A DNA stretch of 21,462 nt from assembly GCA_937884975.1 (NCBI GenBank), contig CAKZZS010000062.1, positions 1-21,462 of the forward strand. Direction: 5' to 3'. Within the stretch, counting starts at the first letter, position 1, and each line of letters opens with the position of its first letter. The notes beneath the pieces are model-generated. The model had not been told where the DNA came from. It saw only the letters and a list, made by a program, of their open reading frames with translations, and ran no database searches. The DNA comes from an uncultured Clostridia bacterium (GTDB taxonomy: Bacteria > Bacillota > Clostridia > Oscillospirales > Acutalibacteraceae). Positions 1 through 7,500 of this stretch are shown piece by piece. The position numbers were made by a program, and so were the translations under genes.

Positions 1-65
1 ACTGTATGGGTTTTCAATATCCTTAATCTGTTGCACTTGATAGTATAATTCACCAAAACCGACAA

Positions 66-95
66 AACCCCGAAGGATTTCTCCTTCGGGGTTGA
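66..95. terminator. Intrinsic terminator, possibly bidirectional
   Basis: A 12-bp perfect stem (66-77 with 82-93, core CCCCGAAGGA/TCCTTCGGGG) encloses a TTTC loop. The minus-strand copy is followed by TTTT and the plus-strand copy by a poorer T stretch. Bases 1-65 hold at most the tail of an upstream gene: plus frame 2 is open to a TGA at 38-40. I cannot assign that tail. Confidence 0.7.
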
Positions 96-199
96 TTTAT
101 ATTCACTGTCTTTCTCAACCATATTAAAAAAATATTTTCAGCGTAAATAAAATATGGTACAATTCTACCGACAGTTGATACAACTTGAAAATTGCGTTA

Positions 200-229
200 T
201 TGAACTTTTTGAGAAACATCATATATAAT
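200..229 (+). promoter_or_regulatory. Probable sigma-A promoter for the XRE-TPR gene
   Basis: TTGAAC at 200-205 and TATAAT at 224-229 are 18 bp apart, which gives a leader of about 32 nt. A second candidate lies upstream: TTTTCA at 135-140, a 17-bp spacer and TACAAT at 158-163 preceded by an extended TG. Which of the two is used cannot be told from the sequence. Confidence 0.5.
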
Positions 230-267
230 CGGGCTGTAAGCAAAAAATCATTGAGGAGGATTATATT

Positions 268-1302
268 ATGGAATTAGGAAGGAAGATAAAACAGCTTCGT
301 TTCAAGTCAGGTCTTACGCAGGAACAGTTAGCAGAAAAGCTTTCAATTAGTCCGCAGTCTGTATCAAAATGGGAAAATTCCGTCGCTTTGCCCGATATAA
401 CGGCGCTTCCGATTTTAGCGGAGATTTTCGGGATAAGTATTGACGATTTATTTGATTTGACCGTTGAGCAACGCCTTAATCGAATTGATAACCGTATGGA
501 CCTTGAAGATGAGCTACCGCAGGATGTTTTTATGGAATACGAGGAATTCTTAAAAGGTCAGCTTGCTTCGCAGCAGTATAAGAAACAGGCGAACGAGCTT
601 TTGGCTTATCTTTACTGGCACCGTATGGAGACCTATGCAGGAAAAGCTGCCCGTTATGCTAAAGACGCAGTCCGTAATAATCCAGACGAAAAAGGCTGTC
701 AGTGGATGTTGCAAAAGGCGGAAGGACACGTCGCCTGGGACTGGAATATTTCGAATCATACGGCTGCAATTGACTTTTATAAGGAGCTTGTTGAGAAAAA
801 CCCCGAAAGCAGATTATCTTACTATTATTTGCTTGATAATCTTATAGCCGACCGCCGCGCTGATGAAGCGGAGCAGATTCTTCAAAAGGTATCCGCATTA
901 AAGGACACGAGATATATTATAAATCAGGTTTATCGCGCTCACATTGCCTTGGCTCGTTTTGACGAACCGACAGCCGATAAAATAATTGAAAACCTTGCCA
1001 CAGAGCACAGTGACGAATTTGAATGTTTATTTGAGGTTGCGCAATACTATGCGGCAAAATGCGACTATGAAAAGGCGATAAAGTATTATGAGCTCTCTTT
1101 TGAGAAGGAGCCGAGACGTCCGAGGTTTACTGACGAGCTTATGGGAATAGCCGATATATATCAGATAATGGGTAATTACCGAAAAGCCGCCGAAACCTAT
1201 GACAGAATTATTGAGCTTTTGCAAAACGAATGGGGAATGACCGAGGAAACGGCGCTCCAACAGGCAAAAGAACAAAGAGCCGTTTTACTCTCCAAAGCTT
1301 GA
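268..1302 (+). CDS. XRE-family transcriptional regulator with TPR-like C-terminal region
   Basis: This 344-aa protein starts with a helix-turn-helix of the XRE/HTH_3 family at about residues 6-60 (QLRFKSGLTQEQLAEKLSIS, then PQSVSKWEN). A charged linker follows. From about residue 100 to the end there are helical repeats of TPR type, for example YEKAIKYYELSFEKEPRRP and NYRKAAETYDRIIELL. Such proteins are cytoplasmic one-component regulators; the repeats usually sense a peptide or a protein partner. The start is fixed by GAGGAGG about 8 nt upstream of the ATG. The gene stands alone, between its own promoter and a terminator at 1318-1346, and is divergent from the minus-strand island that follows. 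The target genes are unknown. The family call is firm; ligand and regulon are not visible. Confidence 0.88.
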   Translation: MELGRKIKQLRFKSGLTQEQLAEKLSISPQSVSKWENSVALPDITALPILAEIFGISIDDLFDLTVEQRLNRIDNRMDLEDELPQDVFMEYEEFLKGQLASQQYKKQANELLAYLYWHRMETYAGKAARYAKDAVRNNPDEKGCQWMLQKAEGHVAWDWNISNHTAAIDFYKELVEKNPESRLSYYYLLDNLIADRRADEAEQILQKVSALKDTRYIINQVYRAHIALARFDEPTADKIIENLATEHSDEFECLFEVAQYYAAKCDYEKAIKYYELSFEKEPRRPRFTDELMGIADIYQIMGNYRKAAETYDRIIELLQNEWGMTEETALQQAKEQRAVLLSKA

Positions 1303-1317
1303 CATCATTAAACCTTG

Positions 1318-1346
1318 GCACCTTGCAAACACAGGGTGCTTTTTTC
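1318..1346 (+). terminator. Intrinsic terminator of the XRE-TPR gene
   Basis: GCACCTTG (1318-1325) pairs with CAGGGTGC (1332-1339), with one G:T pair, around a short A-rich loop. Six T follow. It sits 15 nt after the stop codon. Confidence 0.75.
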
Positions 1347-1347
1347 T

Positions 1348-1560
1348 AATTACAGAAACATAGAAAAGAGCTGTTCCGTTTGGGTAAGTATGGCTGATGA
1401 GTATGGTTTTATTTGTAACGGGTATGACGACTGAATTAGCATCACCAGAACAAATCATATATTTACCACCGTGAACACCTTTCCCTGGACCTAATTCATA
1501 CACCTGTGCAAATTCAATACCATAATCGTTGGTTATTACATTAAAAATATAAGGTTTCTT
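1348..1560 (-). pseudogene. Remnant of a toxin-like or JAB-like domain gene
   Basis: One minus-strand frame runs open through this gap and reads like conserved protein, for example NDYGIEFAQVYELGPGKG, GGKYMICSGD and ILISHTYPNGTA. A GTG lies at about 1503, but the protein-like frame extends upstream of it and there is no ribosome binding site. The ILxSHTxPxG stretch recalls polymorphic-toxin C-terminal domains and the HxHP motif of JAB proteases, with the second His replaced by Tyr. It lies just beyond the terminator of the DUF4926 operon, and its 3' end runs into the XRE-TPR terminator. I infer the tail of a deleted gene. The family assignment is tentative. Confidence 0.4.
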
Positions 1561-1568
1561 ATAATTGT

Positions 1569-1600
1569 AAAAACGAGAGGCTGCAAAATAGCAGCCTCTC
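1569..1600 (-). terminator. Intrinsic terminator of the DUF4417-DUF6883-DUF4926 operon
   Basis: A 10-bp perfect stem, GAGAGGCTGC (1575-1584) with GCAGCCTCTC (1591-1600), has a 6-nt loop. On the minus strand it is followed by G and five T. It starts 26 nt after the stop of the DUF4926 gene. Confidence 0.8.
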
Positions 1601-1626
1601 CTCTTTTTAATGTTGCAACTATTATT

Positions 1627-1812
1627 TCACTCAATTACTTCTATTTCATCGAGTAAATATGTCACTACATCAACGGGATATTCATTTTCGTCCCATAACT
1701 CTACTTCACATGCTGGACCAGATGAGTAGATGCTAACTACAACGCCAATGCTACCCACAGGGAACCCTTGCTTTTCGACTAATGTTTTTACCTTGTCATA
1801 TTCGTTAATCAT
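1627..1812 (-). CDS. DUF4926-like small protein, possible immunity/antitoxin partner
   Basis: The start is the ATG at 1812 (MINEYDKVKTLVEKQG), set by GGAGGG about 8 nt upstream, which gives 61 aa. The frame is open further upstream, but that part overlaps the preceding gene and has no ribosome binding site. The pattern, hydrophobic start, GSIGVVVSIY, CEVELWDENEYPVDVVTY and an acidic end, fits the small beta-barrel DUF4926 family. The gene begins 1 nt after the stop of the DUF6883 gene, so translation is probably coupled. My recollection is that DUF4926 and DUF6883 genes are often neighbours in other bacteria; with the tight coupling, this suggests a toxin-immunity or toxin-antitoxin pair. That role is inference. 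The acidic character would suit binding a basic partner. Confidence 0.7.
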   Translation of the reverse strand: MINEYDKVKTLVEKQGFPVGSIGVVVSIYSSGPACEVELWDENEYPVDVVTYLLDEIEVIE

Positions 1813-1813
1813 A

Positions 1814-2278
1814 TTATTTTCCCTCCAAATAATTTGTAACAAGCCTGGGTATTTTACTGCCATTATCAATTTGATAAACAGCAATTACATTTTTGGTTTT
1901 TCCATTCGTTCCCGTTACCGGAATTCTATATTTATATTTAACACCATATTCCGATTTTGATATTTCGTAGGGACTGGATTTTCCGTTAGTTACAGCGTTA
2001 TGAATTTGTTCGATCAAACCTTTAGCATTTTTCTTTGTATAACCGAGACCCTTTTCGTAAGCTTCAGCTTTACCTTTTGCTTTAGGGTTGGTATAATCCA
2101 GCGAATAATTCAAGAACTTTTCTTTTGGTGTTTGTGCACTACTATGATTAGGCATAGTGTGATTATCACTAAGCTTTTTCTCGTTTGCAGAAGCTTGTAT
2201 TTCTGCATTCATCTGCTCGGTTGATCCCTGAGCGCCAGCATTTACGCCTTTGCTTACGCCACTACTTGAACCGGTCAT
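1814..2278 (-). CDS. DUF6883-domain protein, possible toxin module
   Basis: This is a 154-aa protein. Residues 1-50 are a low-complexity, Ser/Gly/Asn/Gln-rich linker (TGSSSGVSKGVNAGAQGS). Residues 52-154 match the DUF6883 pattern as I know it: KFLNYSLDYTNPKAKGKAEA, then LGYTKKNAKGLIEQI, a KYKYRIPVTGTNGK strand pair and the ending PRLVTNYL. The domain occurs alone and at the C-terminus of phage or polymorphic-toxin-like proteins; its activity is not known to me. The start is the ATG at 2278, with GGAGGTGG upstream, and it overlaps the stop of the DUF4417 gene in an ATGA. The loose N-terminal linker looks like the junction region of a longer toxin protein that is here a separate gene. Toxicity is inferred from context only. 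Confidence 0.7.
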   Translation of the reverse strand: MTGSSSGVSKGVNAGAQGSTEQMNAEIQASANEKKLSDNHTMPNHSSAQTPKEKFLNYSLDYTNPKAKGKAEAYEKGLGYTKKNAKGLIEQIHNAVTNGKSSPYEISKSEYGVKYKYRIPVTGTNGKTKNVIAVYQIDNGSKIPRLVTNYLEGK

Positions 2279-3048
2279 GCTGCCACCTCCTTCAGAAAAT
2301 GCTGATTTCGGCGGCGCATCGTGTTATCGATTATACGGACTTCAACGCCATTTTTAATTGCATATTCAAACAATTCCAAGGAAGTTGAATCTTTTCCGCA
2401 AACCGAATATACAAGAATGACCTTTAACGGGAAATTATCCACTACATATTTTACATCCTCGCGAATACGCTTTCTGCTCTCGGCATACCTTACGTGCCCT
2501 TTTGTACTGAAGCACATCACTGAACAATTTTCGAACCCGCTGAGATACAAAGGCAACTTTTCAGTTTCAAGATACGGCACATTAGGAATAACGACTGCTC
2601 CGATTTCAAATATAAACCAAAGCATAATTACTCTTATTTTGAAAAGCCTATATTCGTTTTCATAGTGCCAGATGTCATCGAACATCGAAAAGTCCGGCGC
2701 AATTACAAACGATATGTTTTCATAACGTTTTTTAAACTTTTCCAACAACCGTTTGTTATTATAATAAATGGCGTTGTACAGTCCGTTCATACCGTCAATT
2801 TCTTTATCATAAGAATAAAAACAAACTGCCGTTAACGATGTTAAATGATATTTAGCCGGTTCACTATTGAGTGCCATAAAATCAGGATAGACACTCGGAT
2901 CACAGTGATGAATCGGTAACTCATCGTCATTCAAGAACGACTGGTTCAGCAAATGTGCAATACTGTAATTAAGCTTGTCCGCTATATCTAACGATATCCT
3001 GGAATTTGAGCCGTCAGGATTTACGGCTTTTTTCGTAATTTTTCTCAT
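2275..3048 (-). CDS. DUF4417-family protein
   Basis: This 257-aa protein carries features I associate with DUF4417, a family common in phages and mobile elements. In order these are a CDPSVYPDF segment near residue 50, a hydrophobic FYSYD stretch near 77, VIAPDFSMFDDIW at about 116-128, a helix with arginine, VVIPNVPYL at about 152-160, CFSTKGH near 180 and a final beta strand LKVILVYSVCGKD. The enzymatic role of the family is unknown. The start at 3048 has GAGG 7 nt upstream. It is the first gene of a three-gene operon: its stop overlaps the start of the DUF6883 gene by 4 nt. A second strong ribosome binding site precedes a short overlapping ORF (3014-3085). The tight overlap suggests the three products are made in fixed ratio. 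Confidence 0.72.
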   Translation of the reverse strand: MRKITKKAVNPDGSNSRISLDIADKLNYSIAHLLNQSFLNDDELPIHHCDPSVYPDFMALNSEPAKYHLTSLTAVCFYSYDKEIDGMNGLYNAIYYNNKRLLEKFKKRYENISFVIAPDFSMFDDIWHYENEYRLFKIRVIMLWFIFEIGAVVIPNVPYLETEKLPLYLSGFENCSVMCFSTKGHVRYAESRKRIREDVKYVVDNFPLKVILVYSVCGKDSTSLELFEYAIKNGVEVRIIDNTMRRRNQHFLKEVAA

Positions 3049-3085
3049 AATTATACCTCGTAGTAATAAAAATTTTAAGGAACAT
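3014..3085 (-). CDS. Possible 23-codon leader ORF overlapping the DUF4417 start
   Basis: AAAGGAG lies 8 nt upstream of an ATG at 3085. The frame reads MFLKIFITTRYNYEKNYEKS and ends in TGA at 3014-3016, inside the DUF4417 gene and in a different frame. Its ribosome binding site is better than the one in front of DUF4417. It could be a leader peptide that couples or tunes translation of the operon. It could equally be a chance ORF behind a strong Shine-Dalgarno sequence. Confidence 0.35.
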   Translation of the reverse strand: MFLKIFITTRYNYEKNYEKSRKS

Positions 3086-3149
3086 AATAATTTCTCCTTT
3101 TTGCTCGTACAACAAGGCGGTGAGACTTAAAATATTTTGCCTTGAGGTT

Positions 3150-3280
3150 GAGCTCCCGAGGTATACTAATTGAAAAAATTTCACCTCAGAAGCAATTTTT
3201 TGCCAATTTCCATTGACAATTGCTTCCGAGACAATATATAATAAAAGTACGGAATTCGAGTATATATTGTACTCGGAAGC
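3150..3280. promoter_or_regulatory. Operator-like sites and overlapping inverted repeats upstream of the DUF4417 operon
   Basis: Several related signals are stacked in this gene-free gap. CTCCCGAG (about 3151-3158) is shared with the palindrome in front of the ImmR-like gene. GCTTCCGAGACAATATAT (3222-3239) is repeated inverted at 3262-3280 with one extra base. GAAGCAATT (3189-3197) pairs with AATTGCTTC (3218-3226), so the middle arm has two possible partners. CGAGTA and TACTCG (3257-3275) form a smaller palindrome. The 13-mer GAGTACAATATAT occurs here on the minus strand (3262-3274) and on the plus strand at 4362-4374. The best reading is binding sites for the neighbouring XRE repressor. The minus-strand promoter of the operon is not clear; TATACC near 3160 is one candidate -10. 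Confidence 0.55.
3213..3242 (+). promoter_or_regulatory. Strong plus-strand promoter for a short non-coding transcript
   Basis: TTGACA (3213-3218), an 18-bp spacer and TATAAT (3237-3242) match consensus at all 12 positions. No plus-strand gene with a ribosome binding site follows before the terminator at 3282-3328. One arm of the large inverted repeat lies inside the spacer and -10, so a repressor bound there would block it. Confidence 0.65.
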
Positions 3281-3328
3281 TAACTCTGATTTGATTGTGC
3301 CAGCAATTAAACCAGAGTTTCTTTTTTT
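3249..3328 (+). ncRNA. Candidate small RNA of about 80 nt
   Basis: The region runs from the predicted start site to an intrinsic terminator. A first hairpin is formed by CGAGTA/TACTCG (3257-3275). The second is long: AACTCTG (3282-3288) with CAGAGTT (3313-3319), continued inside by TTTGATTG/CAATTAAA with one G:U pair, followed by T, C and seven T. There is no ATG with a ribosome binding site. The T run exists on the plus strand only, so the hairpin is not a terminator for the minus-strand operon. The RNA would be antisense to the leader of any transcript running from the immA-like gene into DUF4417. I recognise no known family. Confidence 0.5.
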
Positions 3329-3368
3329 ATTGTGTTGTTACACACAGTCATTCGCATCACCCCTTTTT

Positions 3369-3932
3369 TTATTTACTCCTATTGTCTAACAAATCGATTA
3401 ACGGTTGCTCGTAATCAAAAACCATCTTGCCATATTTTTTCATTCTATTTATTACATTGCTAGACGCATATCTTGCAACATCTGAACTTACTTTAAAAAT
3501 CGATATTATTTCATTAACATCCGTAATATTATGCTTAACAAGGTAAGGGGTCGGGCATGAAAAAAATCTGCCGAAATGCTCTGCAAGATCATCATCTTCA
3601 GGATCATCCTCGTAATAGTCCTCGTTTACATAATGTTTTATCTCATGAAATATGGTTTGCCTGACGCTTCCCCAAGATTTCATAATACGCAAATCATCGT
3701 TGTAAAAAATAATGGCTTTTTTGTTACCGAAAGGTGGACTCATGAATCCTTTTAATGATTTTTTTAATAATAAATCCCTGTCATCCTCGTAAGCGGAGTA
3801 CGGGACAAGAGATATACCGAGTTTTCGGCATATCTCCTGTTCATCAAGCGGAAAACTATTTATACCATAATCAAGATAAACATCAATTGCTAATTTATCA
3901 ATTCTTTCGTATTCTGATGAGTCCCTATACAT
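3369..3932 (-). CDS. ImmA/IrrE-family metallopeptidase
   Basis: This 187-aa protein has the zinc-protease motif HEIKH at residues 96-100 (in RQTIFHEIKHYVNED) and a downstream LAEHFGRFF segment whose Glu118 is the likely third zinc ligand. That is the layout of ImmA/IrrE (PF06114) proteins. In ICEBs1 of Bacillus, ImmA cleaves the repressor ImmR to switch on the element; related proteins act on other XRE repressors. The gene follows the XRE gene with a 3-nt gap in one operon, so the repressor encoded upstream is the expected substrate. The start is the ATG at 3932; only a weak AAGGA lies just before it, so coupling to the upstream gene is likely. An unusually acidic loop (residues 104-115) follows the active site. 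Confidence 0.85.
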   Translation of the reverse strand: MYRDSSEYERIDKLAIDVYLDYGINSFPLDEQEICRKLGISLVPYSAYEDDRDLLLKKSLKGFMSPPFGNKKAIIFYNDDLRIMKSWGSVRQTIFHEIKHYVNEDYYEDDPEDDDLAEHFGRFFSCPTPYLVKHNITDVNEIISIFKVSSDVARYASSNVINRMKKYGKMVFDYEQPLIDLLDNRSK

Positions 3933-3935
3933 TCC

Positions 3936-4247
3936 TTAATTACCTGTGCCCAAAATTAAAGCTATGAGTCTGTTTTTTTCCTCTGCCGTTAATTCATTTC
4001 CTTTCCTTGCAACAGCCGTTGCAATAGTATTAAATGCTGACTCGGAAGTTTCTTCTTCATCCAATAAATACTGTGTTTCAATTTCAAGTGCTTTTGCAAT
4101 ATTGATAACAACATCCATTCTTGGGCGTTTCTCCGAATGGAGATAACGGGAAATCGAGCTTTCTGCTATTTTGCTCTTTTTTGATAATTCCTTTTGAGTA
4201 ATGCCTTTTCTTTTCATTACATCAAGTACTTTTTCGTGCCAATTCAT
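3936..4247 (-). CDS. ImmR-like XRE repressor
   Basis: The start is the ATG at 4247 (MNWHEKVLDVMKRKGITQKE), chosen because AAGGAGG lies 6 nt upstream; this gives 103 aa. Residues 6-62 are a canonical XRE helix-turn-helix (GITQKELSKKSKIAESSISR). A short acidic linker and a helical C-terminus follow. A repressor with an adjacent ImmA/IrrE protease is the classic control cassette of integrative elements and some prophages. A perfect GTACTC-CC-GAGTAC palindrome overlaps its own transcription start, so it is very probably self-regulated. No integrase, excisionase or conjugation gene is visible near it, which suggests that the element has decayed or that the cassette was recruited to control the neighbouring DUF operon. 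Confidence 0.85.
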   Translation of the reverse strand: MNWHEKVLDVMKRKGITQKELSKKSKIAESSISRYLHSEKRPRMDVVINIAKALEIETQYLLDEEETSESAFNTIATAVARKGNELTAEEKNRLIALILGTGN

Positions 4248-4265
4248 TTTCTGCCTCCTTAACAT

Positions 4266-4313
4266 GTACTCCCGAGTACACCTATATTATAATCCCATTT
4301 TTGGAATTGTCAA
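4266..4313 (-). promoter_or_regulatory. Consensus promoter and palindromic operator of the ImmR-ImmA operon
   Basis: On the minus strand TTGACA (4308-4313), a 16-bp spacer and TATAAT (4286-4291) are all consensus. The palindrome GTACTC-CC-GAGTAC at 4266-4279 covers the expected start site and lies just ahead of the ribosome binding site. This fits autorepression by the encoded XRE protein. Confidence 0.8.
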
Positions 4314-4361
4314 GCCCTTATTTGAAATCTTGCCTCAAAATATTTGATTACAATTTATTGA

Positions 4362-4378
4362 GAGTACAATATATTGTA
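4362..4378. promoter_or_regulatory. Second operator-like palindrome upstream of ImmR
   Basis: TACAATATATTGTA (4365-4378) is a perfect 14-bp palindrome. With the preceding GAG it makes GAGTACAATATAT, found again on the opposite strand at 3262-3274. In ICE-type control regions a divergent promoter for excision genes sits at this place. Here 4379-4505 contains no plausible gene, only a small CGGTT/AACCG hairpin. Confidence 0.5.
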
Positions 4379-4505
4379 AGATTTCCCAGTTTTAAACCGT
4401 CTGCAGTTCACGCATAAACAGATTTGTTGAGTACATTTAGACTTATTGCGTAAACAAGGAAGCAGAAATGACACGGTTTGACAACCGGACAGCATTGAAT
4501 AACAT

Positions 4506-4569
4506 AAAAAATCCACCCTAAAGGGCGATACCGATAAGGAGGTTTTAGCCCTAAACGGGTGGATTTTTT
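4506..4569 (-). terminator. Long terminator hairpin of the ABC exporter operon, with a repeated loop sequence
   Basis: A 13-bp perfect stem (4506-4518 with 4557-4569) has six A/T pairs at its base that supply the T run. An inner stem AGGGC/GCCCT (4522-4526 with 4548-4552) closes a 21-nt loop. The loop holds CGATACCGATAAGGA followed by GGTTT. Nearly the same sequence sits in a second hairpin at 8477-8526. The hairpin begins 3 nt after the permease stop codon. Confidence 0.8.
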
Positions 4570-4571
4570 AT

Positions 4572-7500
4572 TTATAATTCCTGATTTTTCAATGCTTCGC
4601 CCTTTGGAATCTTATTGATTTTCAGCATCATTCCTATTGCCACTACGGCGTAGCAGACAATGCCGAGAACAACCATCCGAACATAACAGCTGCTGTCAAT
4701 TATATACGGAATGTATCCGGACATTTCAGTATACATATACGAGTGGAACGCCCACCGAAGCACCAGGTCAATAAGCGGTATGGATACAAACAGCGATACC
4801 AAAACCACCAGAGAGGTTATTAAAAGATACAGTTTTGCTATTTCCCTGTTTGTAAAGCCGAGAATTTTTGTCAGTGCAATTGATTTTGTATTTTTCTCTA
4901 TTACCTGTTTTGTGAGAATATACATAAGCAGCAGGAAGAGAACTGCGCCGAGTCCCGAAAAGGCGGACATCATAGCGCCCATTGAATTGCCGAGCTGTGT
5001 TGCCATCTTTGCGAGATCGGTTTCGGTAATAACCGTGGCTATGTCGTCGCTTTCAATATCGGTAAGCTTTTCGTGGCTGAAATAGCCCGTGAAATAATCC
5101 TCGTCCTCGTCAAAGGTATCAAGATAATCAGCCCTGTTCATAAATACGGAAAGCGCGGCGTCATAGGTGTATTCTCCGCCGACGGTAAAAGTATATGTCT
5201 TTGTGCCGTAAGGCTCCTTAAGCGTTATTTCATCCCCTTCGGAAAGGTCGAATTTCTCCGCAAAGCCGTTGGATACGAGGACGGTATCTTTCGGTATTTC
5301 CTTTGTAATGTATTTGCTGTCCTCGTTTATGCCGTAAATACCTATGTCGTCAAGCACATACTTTTCATCGGTTGTGTTAAGAGTTGTTATGCAGTATTTC
5401 TCCGCATCCTTGTTTTCGGTTTGAGCTTTATCCATAAGAATATACTGATACTCGGCTATTTTAGTTTTCTGAACAAGCTCGGTATAGTCGTCAATAAGAG
5501 GTCCGAACATAGAGCCGAACACCGCCATTATTGCCGCCGCAAACACGCCGACAAACAGCACAATATACGAGGGTACGTTCTGGAAGAGAATCCTTGTTCT
5601 GAATCTGCCGAAGAATGGCGTCTTTGTCGGCAACCGCATTACCCTTTTCTTTCCTTTTCTTTTAAGCTCCCCTCTTAAGAAGTTCAGCGGTCTTATTCTC
5701 AATTTTTTGCTTATTACAAGAAATACAACAACAAGCATAATCAAAAGCGACGAAATTGTAGTAAGCAAAAACGCCCTCGGTGTCCAGTAAAGCTCAAACG
5801 GCGCAATAGAATAGTTGAGGAAATATACCTTTCTGAAAAACAGCGGAAATACAAAGTAGCCGAAAATATTTCCTATCAACGCCGCTATAAGTGTAATTAT
5901 TACGGGCAGGACCATATAGTGGCGAACAAGCTCGCCTCTTGAATAACCCGAAGCGCGAAGAGTGCCTATAACGCCTGCTTCCTTGGTTATTGTGTTTGAC
6001 GTCGTTACGGCGTACATAAACGCTATGACGGCAACTATAATGTAAAGCATAAGCATTGCGCCTGCTTCATCGCTTACTGCGTCGTCTATAACAAAATTTA
6101 CCGCCTTGTTAAGATATCTCGGATTATAGTCCTTGATATCGAGAATAACGCTGTCGTCTATTTCGGAATCCATAAGAGCCTCTAATTTACCCAAGCTTTC
6201 ACGGATTTCCTCTGTATCGTAAATGCCCGTTGCGTCAACCTTGTCAAGCACAGCGTAGATATCGTCAAGATTAAAGTCCATCTCATTTTCGTAATCTTTT
6301 TCGCTTTCAAGCTCGTCAAAATTTATTACGGGAGGCTCCATGCTTTCGGCATCAACCTCTTCAAATTTATCTTCGGCATCTTCAAAAGCGTCTATCATAT
6401 CGCGGTAAGCCGAGGTTGTTGTTCCGAGCTGTCTTGCTATCAGTCCGTCAATGCTTGTTCCCTGATTATTCGCTGCCCTCTGTATAAGTGCGCTTGACGC
6501 TGTGCTCATAGACAGACCGCTTGCCTTTATAAAAAGGTTCATAAGGTCGCTTTCGCTTTTTGAGCTGAGTTTAAGCGCGGCGCCGAGCATTTGCTCGGAG
6601 GTTATCTTCCCCGATAAAAGCATAGCCTGAAGCTGCATTTTCTGTTCATCCGTAAGACCTAAAAGAGAAACCGTCTGTTTTGTAAGCTCTTCTGCGCTTT
6701 TCCCGGACCTATCGGAAATTACGCTGAGTATTTCTTCACCCGAAAGCGAGGATATCGCTTTTTCGGCTGCCCTTGTCGCCGCCCACTCAACCTTTCCTTC
6801 AATTACGTCCGAAGCGTCTTCAAACTGTTCTTCAAGCGTATCGGCAATTGCTTTCGCTTTATCGTAAAGAGCGTTCACCTGCAACTGAACCTGGGCTTGG
6901 TCATACGCCTTTAATATATCCTCAAGAGAATCAATAAGGTCGTCAGACCTATTCTTCGCTTCGGTATCGTCCGCATACGCAGTATTATATCTCCAGGCAT
7001 AGTTATAGTAATTATGAGACGCAGACAGGCTCTCAAAGCCTTCTTCTGTAACAAATGCTGTTCCGAAGGTAATCGCGTCAAACATCATATCGGAATTGCT
7101 TTCATAAAGGCAGGCGTAGTCGGGTGAAGAGGAAAGTCCGCATACAGTGTATTCCTTATCCCTGATTTTAATTTTATCGCCGACCTTTATGTTATTATTT
7201 TCGGCATACATTCTGTCTATTGCAATTTCGTCGGACGCTTTCGCCGCCCTGCCATCGTGGAATGACAGGAGGTTTATTTCATCCCTGTTTTTATAAATTC
7301 TCAAGGTATGATTATCTTTTCCGATATCCTCCTCTTTATAGAAAAGCTCAAAGAAAGTGAAATTGTTTTTTTCGGCAATTTCGTCCAAAACGCCGTCATC
7401 GGGTTTGATGTTAAAAGTGATATGACCGTCCTCGACCTTATACTTTTCCAAGCCTTCGTTAAAGGTTTTTGCAACGCTGTTATTCGTAACAAAAAAGCCC

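Noticed and set aside
3282..3328. Terminator for the minus-strand ImmR-ImmA operon
   Set aside because: The T run is present on the plus strand only; on the minus strand the stem is followed by GC-containing sequence.
5073..5678. 201-codon plus-strand open frame inside the permease gene
   Set aside because: It is antisense to a clear FtsX permease and has no start signal; its hydrophobic strings mirror the membrane codons of the opposite strand.
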